A DNA stretch of 64,000 bases from positions 783,102 to 847,101 of the forward strand of contig PKTN01000001.1 in NCBI GenBank assembly GCA_002869185.1. The letters are read 5' to 3'. Below the pieces are notes generated by a model. That model was not told the DNA's origin, ran no database searches, and saw only the letters and a program-made list of their open reading frames with translations. Of this stretch, positions 8,911 to 19,347 are shown in pieces; within the stretch, counting starts at the first letter, position 1; each line of letters begins with the position of its first letter. The translations under genes and the position numbers were made by a program. This DNA is from Denitrovibrio sp. (GTDB taxonomy: Bacteria > Chrysiogenota > Deferribacteres > Deferribacterales > Geovibrionaceae).

Positions 8911-9762
8911 TTATTCCTTAATGTATACTGTAGGGGCATAGTTCCTGATAGGGAGCTTCATGCCATGAACGGATTCTGAGTGTCCCATAAATAAAAAACC
9001 ACCTGGTTTAATATAGGAACATATCTTGTTTAAAATACTTTCCTGAGTCGGAGCGTCAAAATATATTATAACATTTCTACAGAAGGCTATGTCAACTTGA
9101 GTAGGAACAATATATTTTTCATCTTTAAGGTTGTTACGCCCAAATTTTGTTTTACTTCTTATCTCAGGTATAAAGCGAACTAATTTGTCAGCTCTATTTA
9201 TTGACCTAAGCATATATTTCTTTTTGTAATCAAAAGGGATGTCACTAGCTTTTTCTTCTGTGTATACATCTTTTTTAGCTGCTTGGAGTACAGCAGTATT
9301 AATATCTGTAGCAAAGACGTTAAAGTTGCCACCTAATCCAAAATAGTTTGCTAGTACCATAGCAATTGTGTAAGGTTCTTCACCTGTTGAACTTGCTGAG
9401 CTCCAAACATTAAGAGTTTCACGAGTACCTAGCTCAAAAGTAGATGCTAGGTAAGGAAGTATTTTTTCTGTCATTAATGTGAAATGGTTTGGCTCACGAA
9501 AGAAATCTGTTTTATTAGTTGTAATAACATCTATAAGATGCATTTGCTCTGCTGAATTACTTCCATTTGATAGGACTAAATCTATATATTCACTATATCC
9601 TGAAAGGTTAAGGGCTCGAATGCGTTTTCTGAGGCGACCCTCTACCATACTTCTTTTATTTTCAGATAGTTTTATCCCACAACTTTCATCTATAAAGTCT
9701 TTTAGTTTCGCAAAATCCTTCGAAGATAGGTTCTGGGAAAAAATATTGTTGTCTACAGACAT
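8911..9762 (-). CDS. cheR: Chemotaxis protein methyltransferase CheR
   Basis: CheR transfers a methyl group from S-adenosylmethionine to receptor glutamates. The N-terminal helical domain (1-90) is followed by the Rossmann methyltransferase domain with NVWSSASSTGEEPYTIAM (SAM loop), FATDIN and FCRNVIIYF, all family hallmarks. Length (283 aa) is normal. GGAG precedes ATG 9762. It starts a three-gene adaptation unit cheR-cheD-cheB and lies after an intercistronic hairpin behind cheW. Confidence 0.95.
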   Translation of the reverse strand: MSVDNNIFSQNLSSKDFAKLKDFIDESCGIKLSENKRSMVEGRLRKRIRALNLSGYSEYIDLVLSNGSNSAEQMHLIDVITTNKTDFFREPNHFTLMTEKILPYLASTFELGTRETLNVWSSASSTGEEPYTIAMVLANYFGLGGNFNVFATDINTAVLQAAKKDVYTEEKASDIPFDYKKKYMLRSINRADKLVRFIPEIRSKTKFGRNNLKDEKYIVPTQVDIAFCRNVIIYFDAPTQESILNKICSYIKPGGFLFMGHSESVHGMKLPIRNYAPTVYIKE

Positions 9763-9781
9763 CTTTTATCTCCAGATTAAT

Positions 9782-9807
9782 TCGGCCCCGTAAAAATACG
9801 GAGCCGA
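9782..9807 (-). terminator. Strong intercistronic hairpin between cheW and cheR
   Basis: TCGGCCCCGTA and TACGGAGCCGA form an 11-bp stem with one G-U type mismatch and a four-base A/T loop. The following T-run on the minus strand is short, so it may stabilise the upstream mRNA or terminate partially rather than end the operon. Confidence 0.55.
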
Positions 9808-9841
9808 GAATTATAAACTGCTGCTTGTATATATGTTGGGA

Positions 9842-10366
9842 CTACACACTAATAGCAGCTTGCTCAGGTGTAGTCTCTGCTGTCCCAGCTAAGCTGAGAA
9901 TATCATCTTGCGAGAATACTGAATTAACATTTAAAATAATAACAAAGCCGTCATTATTCTTAGCCATTCCTTTTATAAATGCTGTGTTTAACTGTGTACC
10001 TATTTTTGGTGCATCTTCAATGTTTGATCCTTCAAAATCAACAACTTCTTGTACTGAGTCAGCTAAAGCTCCTAATATAGTAGTTTCATCATCTATCTCA
10101 ACTTCAACGATAATAACACAAGTGTTTACCATCTTCTCTGTCTTGCCCATCCCAAACTTCAATCTGAGATCGAGTACAGGTACAACATTACCTCTCAGGT
10201 TTATAACACCAACCATATAGTCTGGAGTCTGAGGTACCTTCGTTACACTGGTGTAATCGAGTACTTCTCTGACAGACATAATGTCTACGCCATAAACTTC
10301 TTCAGCGAGCATAAAAGTGAGGACTTGGCAATTATCGTGTTGCATATTACTATCTTTTTCAGACAT
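9842..10366 (-). CDS. cheW: Chemotaxis coupling protein CheW
   Basis: CheW links chemoreceptors to the CheA kinase. The SH3-like CheW fold is recognisable from LTFMLAEEVYGVDIMSVREVL, the VINLRGNVVPVLDLRLKFG core and ALADSVQEVVDF. The start at 10366 is set by AAGGAGGGG three bases before the ATG; an ATG at 10390 in the same frame would overlap the MCP gene. It lies 10 bases after the MCP stop, in the order cheA - MCP - cheW - cheR. Confidence 0.95.
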   Translation of the reverse strand: MSEKDSNMQHDNCQVLTFMLAEEVYGVDIMSVREVLDYTSVTKVPQTPDYMVGVINLRGNVVPVLDLRLKFGMGKTEKMVNTCVIIVEVEIDDETTILGALADSVQEVVDFEGSNIEDAPKIGTQLNTAFIKGMAKNNDGFVIILNVNSVFSQDDILSLAGTAETTPEQAAISV

Positions 10367-10376
10367 TATCCCCTCC

Positions 10377-12410
10377 TTAGAAACTTTCAAATTCAGCGTC
10401 TAATCTATCTTTCTTTGATCCTTCATCAGACATATCTAGTGTTATACCACCACCATTAGATTGATCAGCTACAGGCTTTGGAGCTTGTTTTGCTTTTTTA
10501 GGACCATTTCCATTTACAGGTGCTGATATTACTGCTTGAGGAGCCATAGGTTGCTGAGCTCTCGCACTGCCATTTTCTGTCATCTTAAAGAATGCCACAG
10601 CTTGCTGAAGTGCACCAGCCTGACCTGAGAGTTCCTCAGATGTAGCTGCCATCTCTTCTGAGACACCAGCATTACGCTGTATAACTTGATCGAGTTGTTG
10701 TATAGCTGTGTTGATCTGATCTGATCCAGTTCTCATCTCGTTACTAGCCGCTGTAATCTCTTGTACAAGTTCAGCAGTCTTCTGTATATCAGGAAGAATC
10801 TGACCGAGCAGTCCACCAGCCTTCTCAGCGATATCAACACTACTTGATGAAAGCTCACTGATCTCACCAGCAGCCTCTTGACTACGCTCTGCAAGCTTAC
10901 GAACTTCGGATGCAACCACTGCAAACCCTTTACCATGCTCGCCAGCTCTAGCTGCTTCGATAGCTGCGTTGAGTGCGAGTAGGTTAGTCTGTCTAGCGAT
11001 CTCTTCAATTATAGAGATTTTAGCTGCGATATCTTTCATCGCATTTACTGTCTGGTCAACAGCGTCTCTACCTTCACCTGCATCAGATGCTGCTTTAAGA
11101 GCGATCTTTTCAGTTTGAAGTGCGTTGTCAGCGTTTTGGTTAATGTTAGAGGACATCTCTTCCATAGATGATGATGCTTCCTCTGCACTAGCTGCTTGTT
11201 CTGTAGCACCTTGTGACATATCTTGAGCTGCTGAGCTAAGTTCAGCACTACCTGCCGCTACGTTATCTGATGAACCTTTAACGTCTGATACTATCATCCT
11301 AAGGTTATCGACCATTTCTTTAAGGTCGCCATATAGCCCTGTTGGAGCTTTACCTTTTCTTGTTTCGAAATTGACATCAAGGTCACCGTCAGAGATACGC
11401 TTAGTAATCTCTGCCATCTCTCTAGGTTCGCCACCAAGAGGAGCTTTAACCATCTTAGAGATTATCCATGCAAAGAATATTCCAATAAGAAGACCAATAA
11501 CTGAAACAATAGAAATCGTCTTTACAGTGAGTTCATTACCTGCCTGCACCTTTGGTCCAAGTGCATCTTGGTCAGCCTTAACAGAAAGTTTTACATCTTC
11601 TACTGCTTTTGCAATTTGTGGTCCGATAACATCGAGAACATTCTCAACTAAGTCATATCTGACATATATGTTGTCAGCCATTATTCCGAATGCTTTCAAA
11701 TATGCTTCACGATTTTCCATAAAACTAGCAAAAAGCGCTCTTCTTGTTTTATTTTGAAGCCCTTCATCTAGTGGTTTTATAAGTATTTCCATTTCAGGAC
11801 CAAACTCTTTACGAACTCTTTCATCTAATTCTTTAGTCCCTGTTTTAGAGAAGTTAAGAGCGTAGTATCTACCAAGTAGAAGGTGCTCTTGCAAACGTCC
11901 AGCATAATAAGCTGCATCGGCATCACCATCTTTATAAGCTGATTTCATAATTTCTGTTAATGCTTTACGCATATCAAGCCCATAAATACCAAGTTTTTTT
12001 AGCTCAGCATTCCTTGTTCCAATAGCGATGTCAACTTTATCAAAAGCAACTTCATAGTCTTTGATGTTATCATCTATAGAGGTTATAAGCTTAACTCTTT
12101 CAGGATTTTTAATCTCTTTCTTGGCTTCAGCTAAAAAATCATGCATTTTCTTCACATAACCAAGATACTCTTGATGATCTTTGTCACTATTGGTAATAAG
12201 AAAGTCTTTTACATTCATCCTTACCATTAGCATGTTCGCTTGTAGCCTTCCTGCTAGGTTAGTGTCCCTCGCAAGACCTCTGTAGTCCTGAAAACCAACT
12301 GCTGCTTTTTCAATACCAACAAATGATGCCCCAGCAACGATTACTAGAATCATCAACACAATTGCGAACCCTAGTCCAATTTGTGTTCCCACTTTCATGT
12401 TTTTAAACAT
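10377..12410 (-). CDS. Methyl-accepting chemotaxis protein with large periplasmic helical sensor
   Basis: The chemoreceptor has TM1 (about 10-32), a periplasmic region of about 265 residues predicted as long helices (probably the helical bimodular HBM type), TM2 (about 300-322), a HAMP domain and a cytoplasmic signalling hairpin with the conserved tip [19 protein letters not shown]. Flanking helices carry Gln/Glu-rich methylation sites. The C-terminus ends DAEFESF, which fits the CheR-tethering pattern x-[HFYW]-x-x-[HFYW]. It is encoded between cheA and cheW and may be the main receptor of this array. The ligand is unknown. Confidence 0.93.
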   Translation of the reverse strand: MFKNMKVGTQIGLGFAIVLMILVIVAGASFVGIEKAAVGFQDYRGLARDTNLAGRLQANMLMVRMNVKDFLITNSDKDHQEYLGYVKKMHDFLAEAKKEIKNPERVKLITSIDDNIKDYEVAFDKVDIAIGTRNAELKKLGIYGLDMRKALTEIMKSAYKDGDADAAYYAGRLQEHLLLGRYYALNFSKTGTKELDERVRKEFGPEMEILIKPLDEGLQNKTRRALFASFMENREAYLKAFGIMADNIYVRYDLVENVLDVIGPQIAKAVEDVKLSVKADQDALGPKVQAGNELTVKTISIVSVIGLLIGIFFAWIISKMVKAPLGGEPREMAEITKRISDGDLDVNFETRKGKAPTGLYGDLKEMVDNLRMIVSDVKGSSDNVAAGSAELSSAAQDMSQGATEQAASAEEASSSMEEMSSNINQNADNALQTEKIALKAASDAGEGRDAVDQTVNAMKDIAAKISIIEEIARQTNLLALNAAIEAARAGEHGKGFAVVASEVRKLAERSQEAAGEISELSSSSVDIAEKAGGLLGQILPDIQKTAELVQEITAASNEMRTGSDQINTAIQQLDQVIQRNAGVSEEMAATSEELSGQAGALQQAVAFFKMTENGSARAQQPMAPQAVISAPVNGNGPKKAKQAPKPVADQSNGGGITLDMSDEGSKKDRLDAEFESF

Positions 12411-12432
12411 ATCTCTCTCCTAATGAAATTAA

Positions 12433-14502
12433 TTACTCGATACTTGTATATACTTTAACGATGTCAATTATCAGTGCTACTGACCCATTCCCGAGTACAG
12501 AAGCCCCAGATACGCATTCCACATCTTTAAACGTTTTGCCTAGTGACTTGATGACTGTCTGATGGTCACCAATCACGTTGTCGACTACGAAGCCAACTCT
12601 TCTCCCCTCAAGTTCAACAATTACGATCTGCTGAATGTCAGGAACACCATCTTTAATACCGAAGATATCTCTCAGTTTTACATATGGGATTAGTTCGTCC
12701 CTTACTTTGAGAATCTTTCTGCATGATTCAGTCTTGTATTCGCTCTCTTTAAACTCTATACACTCGTTAACTCTTGATAATGGAACGATGAAAGATTGGT
12801 CACTTATAGTAACTAATAACCCGTCGATTATCGCCAGTGTGAGTGGTAGTTTTAGTGTGATTGTTGTACCAACACCTAGAGTACTTTCTATATATATAGT
12901 CCCTCTTAGTGCTTCGATATTTCTTTTCACCACGTCCATACCAACGCCTCTACCTGAAACGTTTGATACTGATTCTGCGGTGGAGAAGCCAGCTGCAAAG
13001 ATAAGTTCGTAAACCTCTTTGTCTGTCATCTCAGCACCTTCAGCGACGATACCTTTCTCTATAGCTTTATTTAGGATTACATCTCTGTCGATCCCTTTTC
13101 CGTTGTCTTTTATTTGTATTAGAACAGAATCACCTGAGTGCTCTGCTGATAGAAGTATTTGACCCTTTCCGTCTTTCCCCGCTGCGATGCGATCTGCTGG
13201 TGTGCCTATACCATGGTCTACAGAATTACGAACAAGGTGTACAAGTGGGTCGCCAAGTTTTTCTATGACTGTTTTGTCAAGCTCAGTATCTTCACCCTTA
13301 GTTATCAGCTCAATATCTTTGCCAAGGTCTCTGGATAGGTCTCTGACTAGTCTTTTATATTTACTGAATGTTGAGCCTATCTGGAGCATTCTGATACTCA
13401 TAGTATTATCTCTGAGCTCCCAAACGAGTCTTTCAACCTCTTCAGCTATCTTCATTAGTTCAGGGTTAAGGTCTTCCACAGCTGTCTGGTTCAGTCTTGC
13501 CTGAACAGTAACAAGCTCTCCTACGAGATCGACCATGGAATCTAGTTTCTCTGATGGAACTCTTATAGATGCAGCAGACTCTACAGCTGCTTTTTTATTA
13601 CGCATCTCTTTGACGTGTTTCTGCTCTTCAAGTGCAGATGCAATAGCTTCAGGCTTAACTAGTCCTTTTTCTACTAGCATCTCACCGAGCATCTTCTTCT
13701 CATTCATAAGAGCTTGCAGTGCTTCCGCAGTGACGTCACCCTTTTCAAGGAGGATCTCTCCAAGTTTTTTATAATGGTCATCCTCAGTAGTGAAATCATC
13801 AATAACGTTAATTTTAATTTCGCTATCATCCTCTACGAATATAAACACGTCTCTAATATCATTTTCTGTTTTATTCGTTGTAAGTAAGATATCCCAGAAG
13901 GTGTAACATTTTTCTGGATCCATCTCAGCTAAGGGCGGGACAGATGATGTATGGGCGATGATCTTAGATTCACCCATCTCTTCTAACTCTTCAAGAAGGT
14001 GTGCTGGGTTTGTTCCCTGCATTAAAATTGTCTCTTCAGGCTTAAACCTGATTCTATAGGCTCTCTCGTCTGCTGTAGATGTCTCTTCGATGTTATCAAC
14101 AGGTGCCTCTGGTTTAGCTTCTTGAGGTTTATTTTGACATCCTCTAAAGAAATTTAAAATCTCGACCGCCTCTGGGCTGTCTGCTTTTATCGCTGCATCT
14201 TGCAACATCTCTTTGATGACATCGCAGGATTTAAGCGAGTACTCGAGCATATCCTTGGATATTGTTAGTTCACCATTACGAACCATGTCATAGGCTGTTT
14301 CAACGTCGTGTACAAGGTGAGCAATATTCTCGAATCCGAACATAGCTCCAGAGCCTTTGATCGTGTGCATAGCTCTAAAGATCCTTGCAACGATATCAGC
14401 ATTATCTGTATCATTTTCTAACTCAAGTAAGGACTCTTCAAGCTCTTCGAGAAGCTCTTGTGCTTCTTGTATAAAAACTTCCTGATGTACGTCTACAGCC
14501 AT
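12433..14502 (-). CDS. cheA: Chemotaxis histidine kinase CheA
   Basis: CheA autophosphorylates on its HPt histidine and passes phosphate to CheY and CheB. P1 (1-110) has His46 in AMHTIKGSG. A linker region about 145-240 may be a P2-like domain. About residues 245-300 hold two helical repeats (LGEILLEKGDVTAEAL and LGEMLVEKGLVKPEAI) of the type found at the N-terminus of type II secretion ATPases, an unusual insertion. P3 starts near VPSEKLDSMVDLVGELV, the ATPase domain has NSVDHGI and GRGVGMDVV, and a CheW-like P5 closes the protein. All catalytic motifs are present. Confidence 0.95.
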   Translation of the reverse strand: MAVDVHQEVFIQEAQELLEELEESLLELENDTDNADIVARIFRAMHTIKGSGAMFGFENIAHLVHDVETAYDMVRNGELTISKDMLEYSLKSCDVIKEMLQDAAIKADSPEAVEILNFFRGCQNKPQEAKPEAPVDNIEETSTADERAYRIRFKPEETILMQGTNPAHLLEELEEMGESKIIAHTSSVPPLAEMDPEKCYTFWDILLTTNKTENDIRDVFIFVEDDSEIKINVIDDFTTEDDHYKKLGEILLEKGDVTAEALQALMNEKKMLGEMLVEKGLVKPEAIASALEEQKHVKEMRNKKAAVESAASIRVPSEKLDSMVDLVGELVTVQARLNQTAVEDLNPELMKIAEEVERLVWELRDNTMSIRMLQIGSTFSKYKRLVRDLSRDLGKDIELITKGEDTELDKTVIEKLGDPLVHLVRNSVDHGIGTPADRIAAGKDGKGQILLSAEHSGDSVLIQIKDNGKGIDRDVILNKAIEKGIVAEGAEMTDKEVYELIFAAGFSTAESVSNVSGRGVGMDVVKRNIEALRGTIYIESTLGVGTTITLKLPLTLAIIDGLLVTISDQSFIVPLSRVNECIEFKESEYKTESCRKILKVRDELIPYVKLRDIFGIKDGVPDIQQIVIVELEGRRVGFVVDNVIGDHQTVIKSLGKTFKDVECVSGASVLGNGSVALIIDIVKVYTSIE

Positions 14503-14507
14503 AATAA

Positions 14508-14873
14508 TTACCTCAGTACTTTTTTAGTTACCGTTATAAGTTGCTCTGGTTTGAAAGGTTTCACTATCCAGCCGGTAGCTCCTGCTGATTTCCCTTCTGC
14601 TTTTTTCGAGTCTTGTGACTCTGTCGTCAGCATAATGATAGGGATGAACTTAAACTTAGCCTGAGTCCTAAGTTGCTTGATAAGTGTTATCCCATCCATG
14701 TTTGGCATGTTTAGGTCTGTTACGACCATATCGATATTTGCTCCATTTACTTTTGTTAATGCATCTTTACCGTCACAAGCTTCTATTACGTTGTAGCCTT
14801 CTTTTGTAAGTGTAAATTTAACCATTTGTCTGATGCTGGCAGAATCGTCCACCGTTAAAATTGTTTTGCTCAT
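14508..14873 (-). CDS. cheY: Chemotaxis response regulator CheY
   Basis: A single receiver domain (121 aa) with DD at 9-10, phosphoacceptor Asp53 in VVTDLNMPNMDG, switch Thr in MLTTES and Lys in VKPFKP. When phosphorylated by CheA it binds the flagellar motor switch. It begins directly after the STAS gene stop (TGA-ATG) and ends five bases before cheA. Confidence 0.93.
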   Translation of the reverse strand: MSKTILTVDDSASIRQMVKFTLTKEGYNVIEACDGKDALTKVNGANIDMVVTDLNMPNMDGITLIKQLRTQAKFKFIPIIMLTTESQDSKKAEGKSAGATGWIVKPFKPEQLITVTKKVLR

Positions 14874-15218
14874 TCAAGCCCCCTTCTTTACGAGTACACA
14901 GTCATGGTTCTTATCTAGCGAACACCCCTTGTGTCTAGTGTATCCGATTTCATCTGTTTTTATGAAAAGCTCGCTAAGGTCTCCCTGTAAGCATACTTTC
15001 TTACCAGTAAGAGTGAATTCTCTGTGTGTTGCGCATATTATTTGTACAAAAGTAAGGTCAAATGTTGACCCTTTTTCTATATAAAGTACAAGTGTATCTA
15101 TCTCATTAAGTAGGTCTGTAATTTTTTTATGAAATTCCTTAATATTTTCAACTGTATAATTACCACCAATGGTTAATTTTGCATCTTTATCACTAATCTT
15201 TTCTAGTTGCATTTTCAT
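14874..15218 (-). CDS. STAS-domain protein of the chemotaxis operon
   Basis: This 114-residue protein resembles a STAS (anti-sigma-factor antagonist) fold: VLYIEKGSTFDLTFVQIICATHREFTLTGKKV matches the strand-helix-strand core. The canonical phosphorylatable serine region (DSSG) reads TFDLTF, so regulation by serine phosphorylation is uncertain. The C-terminal tail has two cysteines and several histidines (RHKGCSLDKNHDC). It is directly upstream of cheY and probably contributes to the receptor array; its exact role is not known. Confidence 0.7.
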   Translation of the reverse strand: MKMQLEKISDKDAKLTIGGNYTVENIKEFHKKITDLLNEIDTLVLYIEKGSTFDLTFVQIICATHREFTLTGKKVCLQGDLSELFIKTDEIGYTRHKGCSLDKNHDCVLVKKGA

Positions 15219-15227
15219 TGTAGTCTC

Positions 15228-16436
15228 CTAAAATAACTCAACATTGTCATCATCATCCCTGTCTTGTGTGTCAGCAGTCATGTCTGCATTAGAGTTGAAG
15301 ATATCTCTTTCTGATTCCATGGTGTATAGCTCTTTAAGGTGTGCTGCTATTTCACTGATATCTAACTGAATAGAAGCATCTTTGATATTGCTGAGTGCAC
15401 TACCTATGCCACCAAAGTCTCCTCGCATTATTTCAAGTGGCTCTATAACGTGTTCGATCCTTTGTCTGTTTATGTCTTGGTATTGCATGGATATAACCAT
15501 TGCGTTGATATCATCAGCGAGTGTAGTAGATGAATCCTGTAACTCTTGCATAATCACATTAGCCTGTGTCATTGAATCATTTAGTTGTTCAAGTGTCACG
15601 TTTACCTCTTCGCCAGAGCTCTCAGCGATAGCTTGCACCTTTTCAACGTCTTTAACAGCTCTTGAATGAATGTCTTTGATATTATTGGAAACACCATCAA
15701 CAGCATTTTTAATATCTGCTGAAAACTCATTAGATTTTTCAGCGAGTTTTCTTACTTCGTCAGCGACCACTGCGAAACCTCTACCTGCCTCTCCGGCTCT
15801 GGCTGCTTCGATTGCTGCGTTAAGCGCGAGTAAGTTTGTCTGATCTGCTATATATTCTACCTGCTGGACTGTATCTTTAATTGAGTTAACATCTTGCATT
15901 ACTGTAGAGAGTTTATTATTAGTTTCCTTGATATAATTTGTTATGGTCTGTTGTTCGTCTATAACCTTCATCAAAGTTTCTCTACTCTTCTCTACAAAAC
16001 CTTGGCTATCACCATTGCCTGAACTTGTAAATATTTGAAATGCCTCACCAGCTCTGCCTGATTGCTCTTGAGCTTTTGAGATAATAGCTGAAAAATTTTC
16101 TGAGATATTATTATGGGCTGCTTCACTATCGAGATTAACTTTAGCTAGCTGATTTTCGAGTATTGATAACATCTCGGCTCTTTCTATAATCACAGATGCT
16201 ACAGGTTGAAGTGTTTTTTCCATCTGTTGCTGACAATCAAATAATTCTTGGTCTTTTTGTACAGTTACCGATGATTCAGTACTTTTATTTGAGAAGTAGT
16301 TACTTGCAAAGAAGCTAGATGATAATATTACTATTATTAAAAGTCTTGCAGTTACTCCATCTATAAATTGAGAACCAATTAGTAGTAGAAATAAGATAAT
16401 TTGAATAATTAAAATATTTACATATGATTTATGCAT
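15228..16436 (-). CDS. Methyl-accepting chemotaxis protein without periplasmic domain
   Basis: Two closely spaced hydrophobic segments (about 4-23 and 28-46) form a membrane hairpin, so there is no periplasmic sensor. The cytoplasmic hairpin tip is [36 protein letters not shown], the conserved CheA/CheW contact. It may sense energy state or an internal signal through unknown partners. It overlaps the upstream regulator by eight bases and lies nine bases before the STAS gene, so it is the second gene of the operon. Confidence 0.9.
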   Translation of the reverse strand: MHKSYVNILIIQIILFLLLIGSQFIDGVTARLLIIVILSSSFFASNYFSNKSTESSVTVQKDQELFDCQQQMEKTLQPVASVIIERAEMLSILENQLAKVNLDSEAAHNNISENFSAIISKAQEQSGRAGEAFQIFTSSGNGDSQGFVEKSRETLMKVIDEQQTITNYIKETNNKLSTVMQDVNSIKDTVQQVEYIADQTNLLALNAAIEAARAGEAGRGFAVVADEVRKLAEKSNEFSADIKNAVDGVSNNIKDIHSRAVKDVEKVQAIAESSGEEVNVTLEQLNDSMTQANVIMQELQDSSTTLADDINAMVISMQYQDINRQRIEHVIEPLEIMRGDFGGIGSALSNIKDASIQLDISEIAAHLKELYTMESERDIFNSNADMTADTQDRDDDDNVELF

Positions 16437-16830
16437 TGACGTCTCCTGTATGCTTGTCGATTATTTTATTAACTGTCTCGTAAAAATCATGAGAGACAAA
16501 AGGTTTTTCGAGTACATCTATTTCTTTTAATCTTGAACAGAAACATTTAACGTCGTAGTTCATGTAACCATTAATAACAAGGACTGGTGTTTGGATTTTT
16601 CTGTGAATTAAATATTCAAGTACGTCGGTACCTGAAACTTTTGGCATCATGATGTCTAAGATGATTAAATGATAAATATTACCGGTAGCTGAGGCACTCA
16701 TCAAAAGTTGTATCCCTTCGAAACCGTTGCATGCTTCTATAACTTGATAACCCATCTTTCTGAGCGCTATCTTTGCACCGTTTCTGAATTGTTCTTCATC
16801 TTCTATGAGTAGTATTTTTTTAGTTTCCAT
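16429..16830 (-). CDS. Single-domain response regulator heading the chemotaxis operon
   Basis: A receiver-only protein with acidic pocket ED at 10-11, Asp59 in [12 protein letters not shown] and Lys in LEKPF. I chose ATG 16830 ([11 protein letters not shown]) because receiver domains start here; the reading frame continues upstream to 16896 but with no family similarity. No strong ribosome site is seen. It is the first gene of the chemotaxis transcript. A palindrome CGTCAAT-ATGA-ATTGACA lies 78 bases upstream. Confidence 0.85.
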   Translation of the reverse strand: METKKILLIEDEEQFRNGAKIALRKMGYQVIEACNGFEGIQLLMSASATGNIYHLIILDIMMPKVSGTDVLEYLIHRKIQTPVLVINGYMNYDVKCFCSRLKEIDVLEKPFVSHDFYETVNKIIDKHTGDVNA

Positions 16831-16907
16831 ATTGAAAATAAAGCAACAACCATGCCAAATCCTAAAACCAACTATAGCTTGATTCGGAATATACACTCAG
16901 CAGATAA

Positions 16908-16925
16908 CGTCAATATGAATTGACA
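16908..16925. promoter_or_regulatory. Palindromic operator-like site upstream of the chemotaxis operon
   Basis: CGTCAAT-N4-ATTGACA, a near-perfect match to the two sites at 21911-21930 and 21982-21999. A further TTGACATTGAC lies near 16991. It is placed upstream of the first gene of the chemotaxis transcript. The rest of the 564-base gap 16831-17394 has no gene that I can support. Confidence 0.45.
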
Positions 16926-17346
16926 AAACCACTCAACAATAAGTGTAAAACTTTCATAATTATAACAAACACAATAAATGTAAACTTTAATTGACATTGA
17001 CTGTTTGCATATCTGACAATGCACAAGAAAATAATAATTATAGATTTGACTTACCCCACGGGCTAATCAATTAAAAAGTAACTGCTACTGAAATATTCTA
17101 ATAACATCAAAAACTCCAATGTATAAATATCATACGTGGAAACAGATATTTTTTTACTTTATATAAAAACAATGCATTATTTAGATTAAAATAGCGAATT
17201 AGAGAAATAAGTCAGTGTGATGTTTTTAGAAAAAACTCTGAATACATAAACATGAACACGACAACACTAAATACGAATAATCAGCAGAATGCTCGCACAG
17301 ATCATTCTACTGAAGTCCATATACTAAAACAGTACTATTATGATTG

Positions 17347-17383
17347 TTTACTAATACCTAATATCATATAAGGTATCAGTAAA
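17347..17383 (-). terminator. Hairpin downstream of the haem-type sensor kinase
   Basis: TTTACTAATACCT and AGGTATCAGTAAA form a 13-bp stem with one mismatch around an 11-base loop, just after the kinase stop on the minus strand. There is no strong T-run, so terminator function is a suggestion. Confidence 0.4.
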
Positions 17384-17394
17384 ATAATAACCTA

Positions 17395-19173
17395 TTAACA
17401 GCATTCCTTATTAGCCATAGGAAGCTTAATTACAAAGCATGCGCCTAAGTCTTGGTTATATACTTTTATATCACCATTAAAGCTATCTTCAACAATATTC
17501 TTGACCATATTCAAACCTATACCTGTACCCTCATCCTTTGCCTTAGTAGTAAAGTATGGTTCAAATATTCTATCTATAATTGTATCTGGCACACCACCTC
17601 CAGTATCACTCAGAGTGACTAGGTAACTATCCTCTTCCTTAGAAAGAATAATTTTCATCTCTTTTTTTGCTTCTGAATTTTCTTCAGCCTGCTTATCTAA
17701 AGCATACACAGAGTTCTGTAAGAGATTCATAATAATTTGTTTAAACCGACCCTCAAAACCGCATAAGACAGCATTTTTAAGTTCGACACCACCTAAAAGG
17801 TTATCAAGCTCGTACTCGTATGGTTTTTCATCATCTATGTAGATCATTTTTAAGTTGATGTTATTACTAATCAGATTCGATTTCATTAGCCTGACCACAC
17901 TAAGAATGTACTCTAAGGGGTTGAACTCTTTCATTTCAGCTTTATTATTAAAATATGACATAAAATCGTTTATAGTAATATTCATATGCTCTGTAAGGGT
18001 GTTACAATTTTCAACATATTCACTTATATATTTTTTATCAATTTCACCATCATCAAAAGTTTTTTGCAGATCATAAAAAATGATACCTAGCGTATTAATC
18101 GGTTGTCGCCACTGGTGGGAAACAGACTGAAAAACCTGACCGATATCCGCAAATCTTTTCTGATAAACTAGTTTACGTTCTGCTTCTACCCTGCTTTCTG
18201 TTTCGTTTTTAACACGCTGCTCAAGCTTTGCATTAAGCTTACTAAGCTCCAAGGTTCTCTCATCCACTTTTACCTGAAGGTCAGTAGTCATTTCCTTAAG
18301 AGATAAAGACATGTGATTAAACGAGTCAGACAACATCCCTAATTCCTTGCCTTTATATATCTTTACACTTTCTCCAATTCTTTGGTTATCTGCAGTAATT
18401 TCTTTCATCAAGATTGATAATTCTTTAATAGGTTTAATAACTGATTTTCTCATAAAAACAAACTGCACAATCAGAGAAACTAAGAATAATAATAATAGAA
18501 TTCCGGATAGCTTCATAGATACCATATTAGTCGCTTGGATATGCGAACTAATTGGTATACGAATGGATAGAATGGCCGAAATATCACCAACTTCCCTATG
18601 AAATCCGTTTTTGTCTCCATAAAAATCTATAAGTCCTGCTGGTGCTTTTTCTGGCTCAGTGTGACACTTCATGCACCCTTCAGTGAAATTTACATTCTTC
18701 TTGTATACTACAAAAAACTTCTCTCCCTCAATTTCCCTAACCTCTTCCTTTACGCTTTCACTAGGATTAGCTTTGAACTCAGCTATTATCTCTCGCTCGT
18801 ACGGGTCAGCCTCGCTCTCTGCAGCTCTAGCGTTTATAGAAAACATCTTATAAGAATAATCAATATAGCCTGTATCACGGTTAGAGTAATATTTATTTAT
18901 ATTTCTGGATATGTAGCCAGCAGACATCCACCGGGGGTCAAAATAATCCTTATCTACATCTAGCTCTGAAAGTTTTTCATTTACTGCAGGACGAAGTTCT
19001 TTTGCAACATACTCATGAACTGCAACAGTTCGTTCAATAAGTATTTGTGCTTTCTTGGATGTGTTTTCCAAAACTTCGTTATACATATACTGCCGCACAA
19101 TAAAAATAATTGTCATGCACAATATCAAATAAATAATGGAAAAAAACAGTAAAACTTTTCTTGAAATGCTCAT
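17395..19173 (-). CDS. Membrane sensor histidine kinase with Tll0287-like c-type haem domain
   Basis: TM1 (about 7-28) is followed by a periplasmic region that carries CMKCH (Cys167, Cys170, His171), a c-type haem attachment motif of the Tll0287/DUF3365 sensor family. TM2 (about 220-240), a HAMP domain and a coiled coil follow. The kinase core has SHQWRQPINTLG (phosphoacceptor His) and an ATPase domain with NLLQNSVYALDK, SDTGGGVP and GTGIGLNMV. I chose ATG 19173, preceded by AAGGTG, over GTG 19182. It probably senses redox or a gas at the periplasmic haem. No regulator gene follows directly; the receiver protein at 19348-19713 is the next gene upstream. Confidence 0.9.
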   Translation of the reverse strand: MSISRKVLLFFSIIYLILCMTIIFIVRQYMYNEVLENTSKKAQILIERTVAVHEYVAKELRPAVNEKLSELDVDKDYFDPRWMSAGYISRNINKYYSNRDTGYIDYSYKMFSINARAAESEADPYEREIIAEFKANPSESVKEEVREIEGEKFFVVYKKNVNFTEGCMKCHTEPEKAPAGLIDFYGDKNGFHREVGDISAILSIRIPISSHIQATNMVSMKLSGILLLLFLVSLIVQFVFMRKSVIKPIKELSILMKEITADNQRIGESVKIYKGKELGMLSDSFNHMSLSLKEMTTDLQVKVDERTLELSKLNAKLEQRVKNETESRVEAERKLVYQKRFADIGQVFQSVSHQWRQPINTLGIIFYDLQKTFDDGEIDKKYISEYVENCNTLTEHMNITINDFMSYFNNKAEMKEFNPLEYILSVVRLMKSNLISNNINLKMIYIDDEKPYEYELDNLLGGVELKNAVLCGFEGRFKQIIMNLLQNSVYALDKQAEENSEAKKEMKIILSKEEDSYLVTLSDTGGGVPDTIIDRIFEPYFTTKAKDEGTGIGLNMVKNIVEDSFNGDIKVYNQDLGACFVIKLPMANKECC

Positions 19174-19347
19174 TCGATACACCTTTAACTTAATGTTACT
19201 TATCTATTAATATAATATTTTATAATTTTGACTGACTATAAATATGCAAACACTATTGTCGCATCTGGGTCGTGTCACAATATAAACTTTAAATTACAAT
19301 TTTCCGTCTTTTCTCTCTAACTTTTCAACTACGTTATAGTTTAATAC

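Noticed and set aside
11045..11248. Extra reading frame inside the chemoreceptor gene.
   Set aside because: Frame shadow of a strongly supported MCP; residue composition is not protein-like.
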